A model generated the notes under the pieces. That model did not search any database. It saw only the letters and a list, made by a program, of their open reading frames with translations, and was not told the origin of the DNA. DNA of 64,000 bases, from positions 56,567-120,566 of the forward strand of contig NZ_JBFBIK010000008.1 in the NCBI RefSeq assembly GCF_040685555.1, read 5' to 3'. Origin of the DNA: Sphaerisporangium sp040685555 (lineage in GTDB: Bacteria; Actinomycetota; Actinomycetes; Streptosporangiales; Streptosporangiaceae). The position numbers and the translations under genes are program-made. Shown in pieces: positions 40,356-48,944 of this stretch; the stretch's first letter is position 1, and each line of letters begins with the position of its first letter.

Positions 40356-41241
40356 ATGCCATGTGCACCCGACCGACATCGTCCGCGCCGGTGGAGCGGT
40401 GGTGTGGCGGGGCGACAGCCGCGACCCCGAGGTCGCCGTGGTCCACCGGCCGAAGTACGACGACTGGTCCTTCCCGAAGGGCAAGCTGAAGCCCGGCGAG
40501 CACGTGATCGCGGGCGCCCTGCGCGAGGTGGCCGAGGAGACCGGGCTCAGCGTCGCGCTCGGACGTCACCTGCCCCCCGTCCACTACATGAAGGGCGGGC
40601 GGCTCAAGCGGGTCGACTACTGGGTGGCGCGGGCCATCGAGGAGGTGGCCCAGGAGCCTTCCGACGAGGTGGACGCGATGGTCTGGCTGCCCGTCCAGGA
40701 GGCGCGCGCCCGGCTGACGTACGAGTGGGACGCCGGGCTGTTGCGGGCGTTCGGCGCGGCGCCCCTGGAGACGACGCCCTTCGTCGTGGCCAGGCACGGC
40801 TACGCCGGCACACGGCAGGACTGGAGCGGCGACGACGACCTGCGCCCCCTGGACGAGGCGGGCGAGGCGCAGGCCAGGACCATCGCCGACCTGCTGTACG
40901 GGTACCGGCCGACGTCGCTGGTCAGCTCGCCGAGCAGGCGGTGCGTCCAGACGCTCCTGCCGTACGCCGCCAGGGAGGTCCTCAAGATCCGCACGGAGCG
41001 GCTGCTGACCGAGACCGAGTACGACACCTCGCTGTCGCTGTCGCTGGTGCTGTCCATCCTGGACGAGGGCAGGCCGACGGCGGTGTGCGGCCACGGCAAG
41101 GTGCTGCCCGAGCTGATCACCGGCATCTGCGAGCACCGCTTCGACGGCCACGCTGAGGACACCCACCTCCGCAAGGGCGCGATCGCGGTGCTGCACCACA
41201 CCGGCGGGCACATCGTGGCCGTGGAGCGCTACCTCACCTAG
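40348..41241 (+). CDS. mutT1: MutT1-like Nudix hydrolase with C-terminal histidine-phosphatase domain
   Basis: 297 residues. The Nudix box is in KLKPGEHVIAGALREVAEETGL (about residues 48-70). The C-terminal half is a SixA/phosphoglycerate-mutase-like domain: VVARHGYAG (RHG catalytic His, about residue 150), SPSRRCVQTLLPY and CGHGKVLPELI (second His). This is the domain order of mycobacterial MutT1, which hydrolyses 8-oxo-dGTP and diadenosine polyphosphates. The start overlaps the end of ppk. Confidence 0.93.
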   Translation: MTECHVHPTDIVRAGGAVVWRGDSRDPEVAVVHRPKYDDWSFPKGKLKPGEHVIAGALREVAEETGLSVALGRHLPPVHYMKGGRLKRVDYWVARAIEEVAQEPSDEVDAMVWLPVQEARARLTYEWDAGLLRAFGAAPLETTPFVVARHGYAGTRQDWSGDDDLRPLDEAGEAQARTIADLLYGYRPTSLVSSPSRRCVQTLLPYAAREVLKIRTERLLTETEYDTSLSLSLVLSILDEGRPTAVCGHGKVLPELITGICEHRFDGHAEDTHLRKGAIAVLHHTGGHIVAVERYLT

Positions 41242-41306
41242 CCGGCCAGGACGTCGACCCGGGCCTCCTTGAGCACCGCGACCACGTCGGCCGGAGTCTC
41301 GGTCCC

Positions 41307-42785
41307 TCAGGAGCCGGTGACGTCGGCCCAGACCGCGGGGAACTCCGAGTGGGAGCGATCGGCCTCGGCGCGTTCGATGCCGAGGAGCAGCCCGTAGGTG
41401 AAGGTGTCCTCGCCCGCCTCCCGCGCCCTCTGTGCCTCCTCCAGCACGATCTGCTGGGCCACGATGCCGTCCTGGTACAGCCCGAGCACCTCCTGTACGG
41501 CCTTGGCGCGATTGGCCAGCACGAAGGCCTGGTCTCCCAGCAGGGGTTTGAGCGCGTCGGCGGTGTAGCGGGCCCGCTTGGCCGCCTTGCGCACGCCGTG
41601 CATGGCGATCTCGCGCTGCTCGGCGTCCTCGATGGCCTGGGCCTTGTCGTACTTGCCGACCACGCGCTTCCAGCTCTTGCCGGCGACCTTCGCGAGGGTC
41701 TTGGCCGCGTCCTTGATGGCCAGCGGGGTGAGCGGCGGGTTCGCGACCAGCGCGTCCAGCCTGTCGAGCAGGGCGAAGTAGCGCTCCCCGCTCATCACCT
41801 CGGTGACGCGCGCGAGGGCCTCCCGCTCGCGTTCGGCCAGGTCGTCGCCGAGGCGGGTGCCGATCCTGCCGACGACCAGGTCGGGGTCGAGCGTGTCGAG
41901 GTGCCCGGCGAACCGCCAGCGGATGACCTCCAGGTCGCGCACCTCGCCGAGGGCGTTCGCGATCCACCGCAGCTCGTCCTGGAGGCCGGAGGTCTCGGCG
42001 ATCACTCCGGAGAAGGACTGCAGCGCGCTGCGCAGGCGGCGACTCGCCACCCGCATCTGGTGGACCGCGTCGGGGGCGGCCCGCCGCACCTGCGGATCCT
42101 GGGCGACCAGGGCGGTCACCTGGGACTTCAGATAGTCGACGACGACCCGGCCGGCCGTACCCTCGTCGAGGTCGGGGATCGCCGTGACCGGGATGCGGGG
42201 GCCGAGAAGGCGGGCGAGCTTGTTCGCCGAACCGGCCGGCGTGGCGCCGGCCTTGCGCAGGATCTTGCCGACCCGCTTGAGCACGTCGGCGTCCCCGCCG
42301 ATGATCTCGGCCTCCACCTCGCGCCAGCGGTCGACGTGGCGGTCCTCGCCGAACACCGTGCCCTTGACGTGGTCGTCCGCGACCTCCAGCAGCGGACGGC
42401 CGTCGGCGTCACGCAGGCTGGTCACCTTGCGGAGGGTCTCCAGCTCGGCGACCGGGACGAGCGGCTCGCCCCTGGTGTACGCGTGGACCAGGTCGGCCAG
42501 CTCCCGTGGCACGATCTTGGCACTCCTGGTCAGCGGGCGGGCGATCTCGTCGCGGACGCCCTTGGCCTTCGGCAGCTTGAGATGCCAGCCGGCGTCCTCG
42601 CCGCCACGCCGCCTGCGCAGGGTGATCCCCCGCGCGGCGAGCCTGAGATCGGCCGTGTCGAAGTAGAGGGCGGTCAGCCGGTGGCTCACCAGATCGACCG
42701 CTTCCGCGCAACCCGGAACCCCGCTGAGCTCTGGAGTCTCGAACTCCGCCGGCACATCGAACTTGTCTTCGATCTCGATCGCCAT
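41307..42785 (-). CDS. CYTH-CHAD protein (triphosphatase-like domain plus polyphosphate-binding domain)
   Basis: 492 residues. The N-terminal CYTH domain (~1-200) begins with the E-x-E-x-K-like MAIEIEDKFDVP and has TALYFDTADLRLAARGITLRRRRGG and WHLKLPKA. The C-terminal CHAD domain (~220-485) is helical and His/Arg/Lys-rich with VHQMRVASRRLRSALQSF and MHGVRKAAKRARYTADAL. CYTH enzymes hydrolyse inorganic triphosphate or related substrates, and CHAD binds polyphosphate. It is convergent with ppk-mutT1, which supports a polyphosphate role. Confidence 0.92.
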   Translation of the reverse strand: MAIEIEDKFDVPAEFETPELSGVPGCAEAVDLVSHRLTALYFDTADLRLAARGITLRRRRGGEDAGWHLKLPKAKGVRDEIARPLTRSAKIVPRELADLVHAYTRGEPLVPVAELETLRKVTSLRDADGRPLLEVADDHVKGTVFGEDRHVDRWREVEAEIIGGDADVLKRVGKILRKAGATPAGSANKLARLLGPRIPVTAIPDLDEGTAGRVVVDYLKSQVTALVAQDPQVRRAAPDAVHQMRVASRRLRSALQSFSGVIAETSGLQDELRWIANALGEVRDLEVIRWRFAGHLDTLDPDLVVGRIGTRLGDDLAEREREALARVTEVMSGERYFALLDRLDALVANPPLTPLAIKDAAKTLAKVAGKSWKRVVGKYDKAQAIEDAEQREIAMHGVRKAAKRARYTADALKPLLGDQAFVLANRAKAVQEVLGLYQDGIVAQQIVLEEAQRAREAGEDTFTYGLLLGIERAEADRSHSEFPAVWADVTGS

Positions 42786-42871
42786 GCTTACCCCGCAGCC
42801 AGCCTACTTTCGACCATAATGTCACTTTCAGCTGAACGAGGGATGGTGCAGGCACGGACGGAGGGTGATCG

Positions 42872-43921
42872 TTGGCGGTTGGTGAGGACGATGTGGTGGT
42901 GGCCGCCGCGCGAGCGGGCGACGAATCCGCGTTCGCCGCGCTCGTCGAGCGCCATCGCCGAGAGCTGAGGGTGCACTGCTACCGGATGCTCGGCTCGTTC
43001 GAAGAGTCGGAGGATCTGGTGCAGGAGACGTTCCTGCGCGCGTGGAAGAGCATCGGCGGCTTCGAGGGCCGCTCGACGCTGCGGACCTGGCTTTACCGCA
43101 TCGCGACCAACGCGTGCCTCGACGCCCTGGACGGCCGGGCACGCCGGGTGCTCCCGCACCACGTGACGGCGCCGTCGGATCCGGACGTCCCGCTGCCGCC
43201 CGACACCGAGATCGCCTGGCTGCAGCCGTTCCCCGACCGGTTGTGGGAGCCGGCCGCGCCGAGCGAGGCGCGGCCGGACACGGTCGCGGTCGCCAGGGAG
43301 ACGATCGAGCTGGCGTTCCTGGCGGCGATCCAGCATCTGCCGCCGAGGCAGCGGGCGGTGCTGATCCTGCACGACGTGCTCGGCTGGCCGGCGAAGCAGA
43401 CCGCGGCGCTGCTTTCCGGCAGCGTGGCGTCGGTGAACAGCGCACTGCAACGGGCCCGCGCGACGCTGAGGGAGCACCTGCCCGAGCGCCGCCTGGAGTG
43501 GGCGCCGTCGGCGGAACCCACCGACCAGGAGCGGGCGGTGCTGCGGCGGTACATGGAGGCGGTCGAACGTGCCGACGTCGCCGGGGTCGCGGCCTTGCTC
43601 GCCGAGGACGTGCGCGCGACGATGCCGCCGTACCTGATGTGGTTCCAGGGGCGCGAGGCGGTCGTGGCCACGCTGGCGGAGAGCTGGGACCCGGGCTCGC
43701 CCCATTATGTGGGCCGGTTCCGGATGGTGCCCACGGGGGCCAACCGGCAGCCGGCCGTGGCGTCCTACGTGCGGGGCCCCGGCGACCCCGCCTACCGCGC
43801 CTTCGCGATCGTCGTGCTGGGCGTCGAGGACGGCCGCGTCGCGGAGCTCACGGCCTTCCACGATCCCGGCCTGTTCCCGGCGTTCGGCCTGGCCGCGGCG
43901 TTGCCACCGGCGCACCGATGA
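42872..43921 (+). CDS. ECF sigma factor with C-terminal SnoaL-like domain (SigG/SigJ type)
   Basis: 349 residues from TTG 42872, preceded by GGAGGG at good spacing. Region 2 is at about residues 15-80 (FAALVERHRRELRVHCYRMLGSFEESEDLVQETFLRAWK) and region 4 at about 145-205 (LPPRQRAVLILHDVLGWPAKQTAALL..SVASVNSALQRAR). The ~130-residue SnoaL-like tail (RRYMEAVERADVAGVAALLAEDV..) is typical of sigma factors controlled through their own C-terminal domain rather than by an anti-sigma protein. The RibD-like gene 65 bases downstream is the likely target. Confidence 0.92.
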   Translation: MAVGEDDVVVAAARAGDESAFAALVERHRRELRVHCYRMLGSFEESEDLVQETFLRAWKSIGGFEGRSTLRTWLYRIATNACLDALDGRARRVLPHHVTAPSDPDVPLPPDTEIAWLQPFPDRLWEPAAPSEARPDTVAVARETIELAFLAAIQHLPPRQRAVLILHDVLGWPAKQTAALLSGSVASVNSALQRARATLREHLPERRLEWAPSAEPTDQERAVLRRYMEAVERADVAGVAALLAEDVRATMPPYLMWFQGREAVVATLAESWDPGSPHYVGRFRMVPTGANRQPAVASYVRGPGDPAYRAFAIVVLGVEDGRVAELTAFHDPGLFPAFGLAAALPPAHR

Positions 43922-43986
43922 GTTTTCGCGCGATCCTCCGTCTCAACGGGGTCAGCCGGAAACCACTCCTCGACGGAGGTCAGATC

Positions 43987-44529
43987 ATGGGTAAGTTGAT
44001 GTATTCGGTCACCATGTCGCTGGACGGCTTCATCGCCGGCCCAGGTGGTGACATGTCGTGGCTCACCGAGCATCTCGGGCCCAATCCGCTGGTGGGCGAG
44101 GTCATCGAGCAGATCGGCTCCCTGCTCGTCGGCAACCGCACCTTCGGCGGGGACGACCCCCACAGGGGCACCGACAAGGAAGGCAAGCCGTTCGGCGGGG
44201 GCTGGGACGGACCGCAGTTCGTGCTCACTCACCACGCTCCTGACATCAAGGTGCCGGGCGTCACCTTCGTCGGCGACCTCGACAGCGGCGTCGCCGCCGC
44301 CAAGGCCGCCGCGGGTGACAAGTACGTCAACGTCCTCGGGGCCGGCGTCGCCCGGCAGTGCATCGAAGCGGGGGTGCTGGACGAGATCCTCGTGCTGATC
44401 GCGCCGGTCCTGCTCGGCGACGGCGTCCGGCTGTTCGACCACCCGGGCGGCACCAACATCAAGCTCGAACGCCTCAGCCTGAGCGAGGCGCCGGGGGCGA
44501 CTAACCTCTGGCTACGCGTCCTCAAGTGA
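43987..44529 (+). CDS. Dihydrofolate-reductase-family (RibD C-terminal-like) protein
   Basis: 180 residues from ATG 43987 with GGAGGTCAG upstream. The N-terminus KLMYSVTMSLDGFIAGPGGDMSW and VNVLGAGVARQCIEAGVLDEILVLIAPVLLGDGVRLF are the RibD_C/DHFR-like signature. It is an NADPH-dependent reductase fold of unknown substrate. Pairing with an upstream SnoaL-tailed sigma factor is seen repeatedly in actinomycetes. Confidence 0.87.
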   Translation: MGKLMYSVTMSLDGFIAGPGGDMSWLTEHLGPNPLVGEVIEQIGSLLVGNRTFGGDDPHRGTDKEGKPFGGGWDGPQFVLTHHAPDIKVPGVTFVGDLDSGVAAAKAAAGDKYVNVLGAGVARQCIEAGVLDEILVLIAPVLLGDGVRLFDHPGGTNIKLERLSLSEAPGATNLWLRVLK

Positions 44530-44581
44530 GTCCTTCGCGCTCACCGGGATGACCGCGCCGGCACGAAGGTGACCACGTCGC

Positions 44582-45352
44582 TCACCGCGGTGAGCGCGCC
44601 ACCACGAACACGCGCCGGAACGGGAACGCCGTGCCGTACGGCTCGCGCGGGTAGGCCTCGCCCAGCTCCCGCGCGCAGTCGGCCAGGAACGCCTCGCGCC
44701 TGTCGCCGGGCCCGAGACGGTCGAGCATCGGCCGCAGGGCCGTGCCCATGATCCAGTTGAGCACGGCGTTCTCACCCTGGAGCAGGTGGACGTAGGTCGT
44801 CTCCCAGGCGTCGACCTCGCACCCGGCCCCGGCGAGCAACGCGAGGTAGCCCTCGGGGCCGTCCACGGGGTCGTGGCGCACCAGGTCGCCCAGCTCGTCC
44901 TCCCAGGCGGCCGTGCGGCAGAGCCGTCTCACGATCTTGTGGCTCGGGGCGTCGAAGTTGCCCGGCACCTGGAAGGCCAGCCACCCTCCTGGGGCGAGAT
45001 CGGCGACCCAGCGCGGAAGCAGCTCGCGGTGCTCGGGCACCCACTGCAGGAGCGCGTTGGAGACGATCACGTCGACGGGGCGCTCGGGGCGCCAGGAACG
45101 CACATCGCCCACGCTGAAGGCAGGCCCTTCGGGCGCCTTGGCGATCATCGCGGGCGAGGAGTCGACGCCGTGGACGGCAGCGCGCGGCCAGCGGCGGGCG
45201 AGCTCGGCGGTCAGCTCGCCCGTGCCGCAGCCGAGGTCGACGACGTAGTCGGGGCTCTCGGCGCGGACGCGTCCGACCAGCTCGAAGAACGGGCGGGCAC
45301 GCTCGTCGGCGTACCGGACGTATACCGTGGGGTCCCAAATATCTCTTGACAT
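44582..45352 (-). CDS. tam: Trans-aconitate 2-methyltransferase
   Basis: 256 residues. The SAM motif is YVVDLGCGTGELTAELARRWP (about residue 35). The start IWDPTVYVRYADERARPFFEL and MIAKAPEGPAFSVGDVRSW, SNALLQWVPEH and ENAVLNWIMGTALRPML are characteristic of Tam. It methylates trans-aconitate, an inhibitory by-product of the aconitase reaction. Its start codon at 45352 lies within an operator-like palindrome, so its mRNA is probably leaderless or nearly so. It is divergent from a MarR gene, matching the Streptomyces tam-tamR arrangement. Confidence 0.92.
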   Translation of the reverse strand: MSRDIWDPTVYVRYADERARPFFELVGRVRAESPDYVVDLGCGTGELTAELARRWPRAAVHGVDSSPAMIAKAPEGPAFSVGDVRSWRPERPVDVIVSNALLQWVPEHRELLPRWVADLAPGGWLAFQVPGNFDAPSHKIVRRLCRTAAWEDELGDLVRHDPVDGPEGYLALLAGAGCEVDAWETTYVHLLQGENAVLNWIMGTALRPMLDRLGPGDRREAFLADCARELGEAYPREPYGTAFPFRRVFVVARSPR

Positions 45353-45356
45353 CAAG
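45345..45356. promoter_or_regulatory. TamR-type operator overlapping the tam start codon
   Basis: CTTGA-CA-TCAAG is a perfect inverted repeat within TATCTCTTGACATCAAGATA. It is like the ATCTTGACATCAAGAT-type sites bound by TamR in Streptomyces. It covers the first codons of tam. Confidence 0.65.
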
Positions 45357-45378
45357 ATAAGTCTTATAACCAGAGATG

Positions 45379-45394
45379 TCTCGATGTCAAGAGA
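45379..45394. promoter_or_regulatory. Second TamR-type operator, near the MarR gene
   Basis: TCTCGATGTCAAGAGA: the core CTCGA-TG-TCAAG is one mismatch from the perfect site at 45345-45356. The two sites are also inverted copies of each other (ATCTCTTGACATC against GATGTCAAGAGAGAT), 34 bases apart. Confidence 0.6.
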
Positions 45395-45409
45395 GATAGA
45401 CTCGACCGC

Positions 45410-45952
45410 ATGACGACGCGCCGAAACGATGGGGCCGCCGAAGACTCCGTGCGGGACGAGGTGGATCAGCTCGTCATGTCCTGGCGGCAGGAGCGTCCCG
45501 ACCTCGACGTGTCGCCTCTCCAGGTGTTGAGCCGGGTGTCCCGGCTCGCGCGGCACCTCGACCGCGCCCGCCGGGCGTCCTTCGCCGAGCACGGCCTGGA
45601 GCCCTGGGAGTTCGACGTGCTGACCACGCTGCGCCGCTCCGGCGAGCCATACGAGCTGAGCCCCGGGGCCCTGCTGCGCGCCACCCTGGTCACCTCGGGC
45701 ACGATGACCAACCGCATCGACCGGCTCGCCGCCGCCCGGCTGGTGCGCAGGCGCCCCGACCCGGAGGACCGGCGCGGCGTGCTGGTGTCGCTCACCGACC
45801 TTGGACGTGAGCGCGTCGACGAGGCCTTCGCCGACCTGCTCCGGCGCGAGCGCGACCTGCTCGCCGGCATCGACCCGAGCGACCAGCGCACCCTGGCCGC
45901 GCTGCTCCGCACGATCTTGGTGCCCTTCGACTCCGCCGAGAACGGCGCCTGA
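45410..45952 (+). CDS. tamR: MarR-family regulator, TamR-like
   Basis: 180 residues. The winged HTH is FDVLTTLRRSGEPYELSPGALLRATLVTSGTMTNRIDRLAAARLVRRRPDPEDRRGVLVSLTDLG. An N-terminal helix before the dimer domain (DEVDQLVMSWRQERPDLDVSPLQVLSRV) matches the TamR/urate-responsive branch of MarR proteins. It is divergent from tam with two shared palindromes. In Streptomyces the orthologue responds to citrate and trans-aconitate and also controls aconitase. Confidence 0.88.
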   Translation: MTTRRNDGAAEDSVRDEVDQLVMSWRQERPDLDVSPLQVLSRVSRLARHLDRARRASFAEHGLEPWEFDVLTTLRRSGEPYELSPGALLRATLVTSGTMTNRIDRLAAARLVRRRPDPEDRRGVLVSLTDLGRERVDEAFADLLRRERDLLAGIDPSDQRTLAALLRTILVPFDSAENGA

Positions 45953-45986
45953 CCCACTCGCGCGAACGGCTCCTGCCCTTGAGGAG

Positions 45987-47789
45987 CTATTCGCCGAGCC
46001 TCTCGGCGAGCTCCATCCATTCGAGCTCGATGGACTCCTTCTGCGCCCGCAGATCCTTGAGCTCGGCGTCGAGGGAGGCCAGCCTGCCGTAGTCGGAGGC
46101 CGAGTCGGCCATGGCGGCGTGCAGCGTGGCCTCGCGCCCGCTGATCTTGTCGAGCTGGCGCTCGAGCCTGGACAGCTCCTTCTGGGACTCGCGCAGCTCC
46201 TTGGCGGACGGCCCCGAGGGCGCCGCCTCGCGCGCCTCGGCGGCGGGAGCCGCACCCGACGCCGACGAGCCGGCACGCGCCGTGAGGGCCGCGCCCGACG
46301 AGCGGCGCTGGAGGTACTCGTCGACGCCTCCGGGCAGGAGCGACAGGCTGCCGTCGCCCAGCAGGGCCACGCAGCGGTCGGTCACCCGCTCAAGGAAATA
46401 GCGGTCGTGACTGACGAGGATCAGCGTGCCCGGCCAGGCGTCGAGAAGATCCTCCAGCTCGTTGAGAGTCTCGATGTCGAGGTCGTTGGTGGGCTCGTCC
46501 AGCAGCAGCACGTTGGGGTCGTCCATGAGCAGCCGCAGCAGCTGGAGGCGCCGCCGCTCGCCGCCCGACAGGTCGCCGACGACCTTCCACTGGGCGTCGC
46601 CGCGGAAGCCGAGCCGCTCCAGCAGCTGCGAGGCGGTCCACTCGCGCTTGCCGACCTGGATGAACTTGCGGATCTCCTCGACGGTCTCCAGCACGCGCCG
46701 GCCGGGGTCGAGCTCGGCCAGCTCCTGCGACAGGTGTGCCAGCCGCACCGTCTTGCCCCTGACGACCTTGCCGGAGTCGGGCTTCACCGAGTCGGCGAGC
46801 AGGCGCAGCAACGACGACTTGCCCGAGCCGTTGACCCCGATCAGCCCGACGCGGTCGCCGGGGCCGAATTGCCAGGTGCACCGGTCGAGCACGAGCGGGC
46901 CCTGGCCGGGGCCACCGGCGTGCAGGGTGACGTCGCCGAGATCGTAGACGGTCTTGCCGAGCCGGGCGGAGGCGAACTTCACCAGCTCGACGGTGTTGCG
47001 CGCGGGAGGCTCGTCGGCGATCAGCGCCTGGGCCGCCTCGATGCGAAACTTGGGCTTGGACGTGCGCGCGGGCGGGCCGCGGCGCAGCCAGGCGATCTCC
47101 TTGCGCATGAGGTTCTGGCGGCGCTCCTCGGTGGCCTGGGCGACGCGCGCCCGCTCGGCCTTCGCCAGGACGTACGCGGCGTAGCCGCCCTCGTAGCGCT
47201 GGACGGTGCCGTCGACGACCTCCCACGTGCGCGTGGAGACCGCGTCGAGGAACCACCGGTCGTGGGTGACGACGAGCAGGGCGGACCTGCGGGCCGAGAG
47301 GTGGCCCGCCAGCCAGGCGATGGCCTCGATGTCGAGGTGGTTGGTCGGCTCGTCGAGGATGACCAGGTCGTGCTCCTCGATCAGGATGCGCGCGAGGGCC
47401 GTGCGCCGCCGCTCGCCGCCGGAGAGCTCGCCGACCCTCGCCGACAGCTCGATGTCGCCGAGGAGGTTGGCCAGGATCTCCCTGACGGCCTGGTCGCCGG
47501 CCCACTCGTGCTCGGCGCGGTCTCCGAGCACGACCTGCCGCACGGTGTGCGCGGGGTCGAGGTCGTCGCGCTGGGAGAGGAACCCGATGCGCAGGCCCCG
47601 GGTGTGCGTCACCCGGCCGCCGTGGGGCTTGACCGTGGCGGCGATCACGGAGATGAGGGTGGTCTTGCCGTCGCCGTTGCGCCCGACGACGCCGATGCGG
47701 TCGCCCGCCTCGATGCCGAGGGAGACGTCACCGAGCAGGGGCTTCGGCCCGTAGGCATGGGAGACGGATTCGAGGTTTACCAGATTCAT
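45987..47789 (-). CDS. ABC-F family ATPase, Uup-like
   Basis: 600 residues from ATG 47789 (TTG 47798 adds three). There are two ABC domains in one chain with no membrane segments: Walker A VGRNGDGKTT and VNGSGKSSLL, signatures LSGGERRRTALARIL and LSGGERRRLQLLRLL, Walker B ILDEPTNHLDI and LLDEPTNDLDI. The inter-domain linker is charged. A C-terminal coiled coil (KELRESQKELSRLERQLDKIS..) resembles that of Uup. It acts on ribosomes or nucleic acid rather than transport. It is downstream of ispE on the same strand. Confidence 0.93.
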   Translation of the reverse strand: MNLVNLESVSHAYGPKPLLGDVSLGIEAGDRIGVVGRNGDGKTTLISVIAATVKPHGGRVTHTRGLRIGFLSQRDDLDPAHTVRQVVLGDRAEHEWAGDQAVREILANLLGDIELSARVGELSGGERRRTALARILIEEHDLVILDEPTNHLDIEAIAWLAGHLSARRSALLVVTHDRWFLDAVSTRTWEVVDGTVQRYEGGYAAYVLAKAERARVAQATEERRQNLMRKEIAWLRRGPPARTSKPKFRIEAAQALIADEPPARNTVELVKFASARLGKTVYDLGDVTLHAGGPGQGPLVLDRCTWQFGPGDRVGLIGVNGSGKSSLLRLLADSVKPDSGKVVRGKTVRLAHLSQELAELDPGRRVLETVEEIRKFIQVGKREWTASQLLERLGFRGDAQWKVVGDLSGGERRRLQLLRLLMDDPNVLLLDEPTNDLDIETLNELEDLLDAWPGTLILVSHDRYFLERVTDRCVALLGDGSLSLLPGGVDEYLQRRSSGAALTARAGSSASGAAPAAEAREAAPSGPSAKELRESQKELSRLERQLDKISGREATLHAAMADSASDYGRLASLDAELKDLRAQKESIELEWMELAERLGE

Positions 47790-47837
47790 CGCACTCAAAG
47801 CCTATCGGCCGCCCATGCGCGCCGTGCCATGCGGAAC

Positions 47838-48800
47838 TCAGGGCCGGGGATCCACGATCGTCGCTCCGGGTACCGGACCGTGGGCCGTGACGGCCGAGCG
47901 GCAGACGCCCGCCACTTCCAGCACCATCGCGAGGCTGGCCGCATGGGCCTCGGACTCGGCCAGAAAGGCGCAGGTGGGGCCGGATCCGGAGACCAGCGCG
48001 CCAAGGGCGCCGTGCTCCCGTCCGGCTTCGAGGGTGCGGGCGAGCGGGCGGGACAGCATCAGCGCGGCGGGCTGCAGGTCGTTCGAGAGCACCTTGCCGA
48101 GCGTCGCGGCGTCTCCCGCGCTCAGAGCCTCCATGAGCCCCTCGTCGGCCTGGGGCCATCCGACCTGCTCTCCTGTGGCCTCGCGCAGCCGGTCGCACTC
48201 GGCGTACACCCGGGCGGTGGACAGGCCGCCCTCCGCGAGCGCGAAGACCCAGTGGAACCGCCCGGTGACCGGGGCGGGCACGAGCATCTCGCCCCGGCCG
48301 GTGCCCACGGCCGTGCCGCCGAGCAGGGCGAAGGGCACGTCGCTCCCGAGCCCGGCGGCGATCTCCATGAGCTCCTGCCGGGGCAGGCCGAGCCCCCACA
48401 GCTCGTCGCAGGCCACCAGCGCGGCGGCGGCGTCGGCGCTGCCCCCGGCCATGCCGCCCGCGACGGGGATGGCCTTGCGGATCAGCAGGCGGGCGCTCAC
48501 CGGCCGTCCCGCGCGCTCGGCCAGGGCGAAGGCGGCCTTCACCGCGAGGTTCTCGGCGTCGACGGGCACCTGGTCGGCGGACTCGCCCTCGACGCCCACC
48601 ATGACCGTGACCCGCTCGGAGACGACGCCCCCGACCAGGTCGCCGGGGAGCACCGACAGGTCGTCCGAGGCGGTGACCTCGTCGAACAGGGAGACGGCGT
48701 GGAAGACGTTCACCAGGTCGTGGTAGCCGTCGTCGCGCGGCGGGCCCACGGAGAGCTGGAGGTTGACCTTGGCGGGCACGCGGACGGTCACGGAAGTCAC
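47838..48800 (-). CDS. ispE: 4-diphosphocytidyl-2-C-methyl-D-erythritol kinase
   Basis: 320 residues from GTG 48800. GHMP-kinase motifs are VTVRVPAKVNLQLSVGPPRDDGYHDL, the ATP loop KAIPVAGGMAGGSADAAAAL (about residue 105) and LVSGSGPTCAFL near the end. It phosphorylates CDP-ME in the MEP isoprenoid pathway. The usual partner ksgA lies upstream on the same strand but is separated here by a kinase/propeller cassette on the opposite strand. Confidence 0.96.
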   Translation of the reverse strand: MTSVTVRVPAKVNLQLSVGPPRDDGYHDLVNVFHAVSLFDEVTASDDLSVLPGDLVGGVVSERVTVMVGVEGESADQVPVDAENLAVKAAFALAERAGRPVSARLLIRKAIPVAGGMAGGSADAAAALVACDELWGLGLPRQELMEIAAGLGSDVPFALLGGTAVGTGRGEMLVPAPVTGRFHWVFALAEGGLSTARVYAECDRLREATGEQVGWPQADEGLMEALSAGDAATLGKVLSNDLQPAALMLSRPLARTLEAGREHGALGALVSGSGPTCAFLAESEAHAASLAMVLEVAGVCRSAVTAHGPVPGATIVDPRP

Positions 48801-48944
48801 GGAACCCGATCGTAATGCTCTGCCCGGCCCGATCCGGCGAACGCCGCTCAGCATCTTGGATAAGCGACATGTCCCCGATACGAGGACAAAGGTCGATACG
48901 GTGAGCGTTTGCGGGGCTTCGGGGTGACGTGAAGGAGAGCATCC

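Noticed and set aside
44527..44545. GTGAG..CTCAC hairpin between the RibD-like and tam genes as a terminator
   Set aside because: The stem is only 5 bp and the sequence is repetitive; too weak to call.
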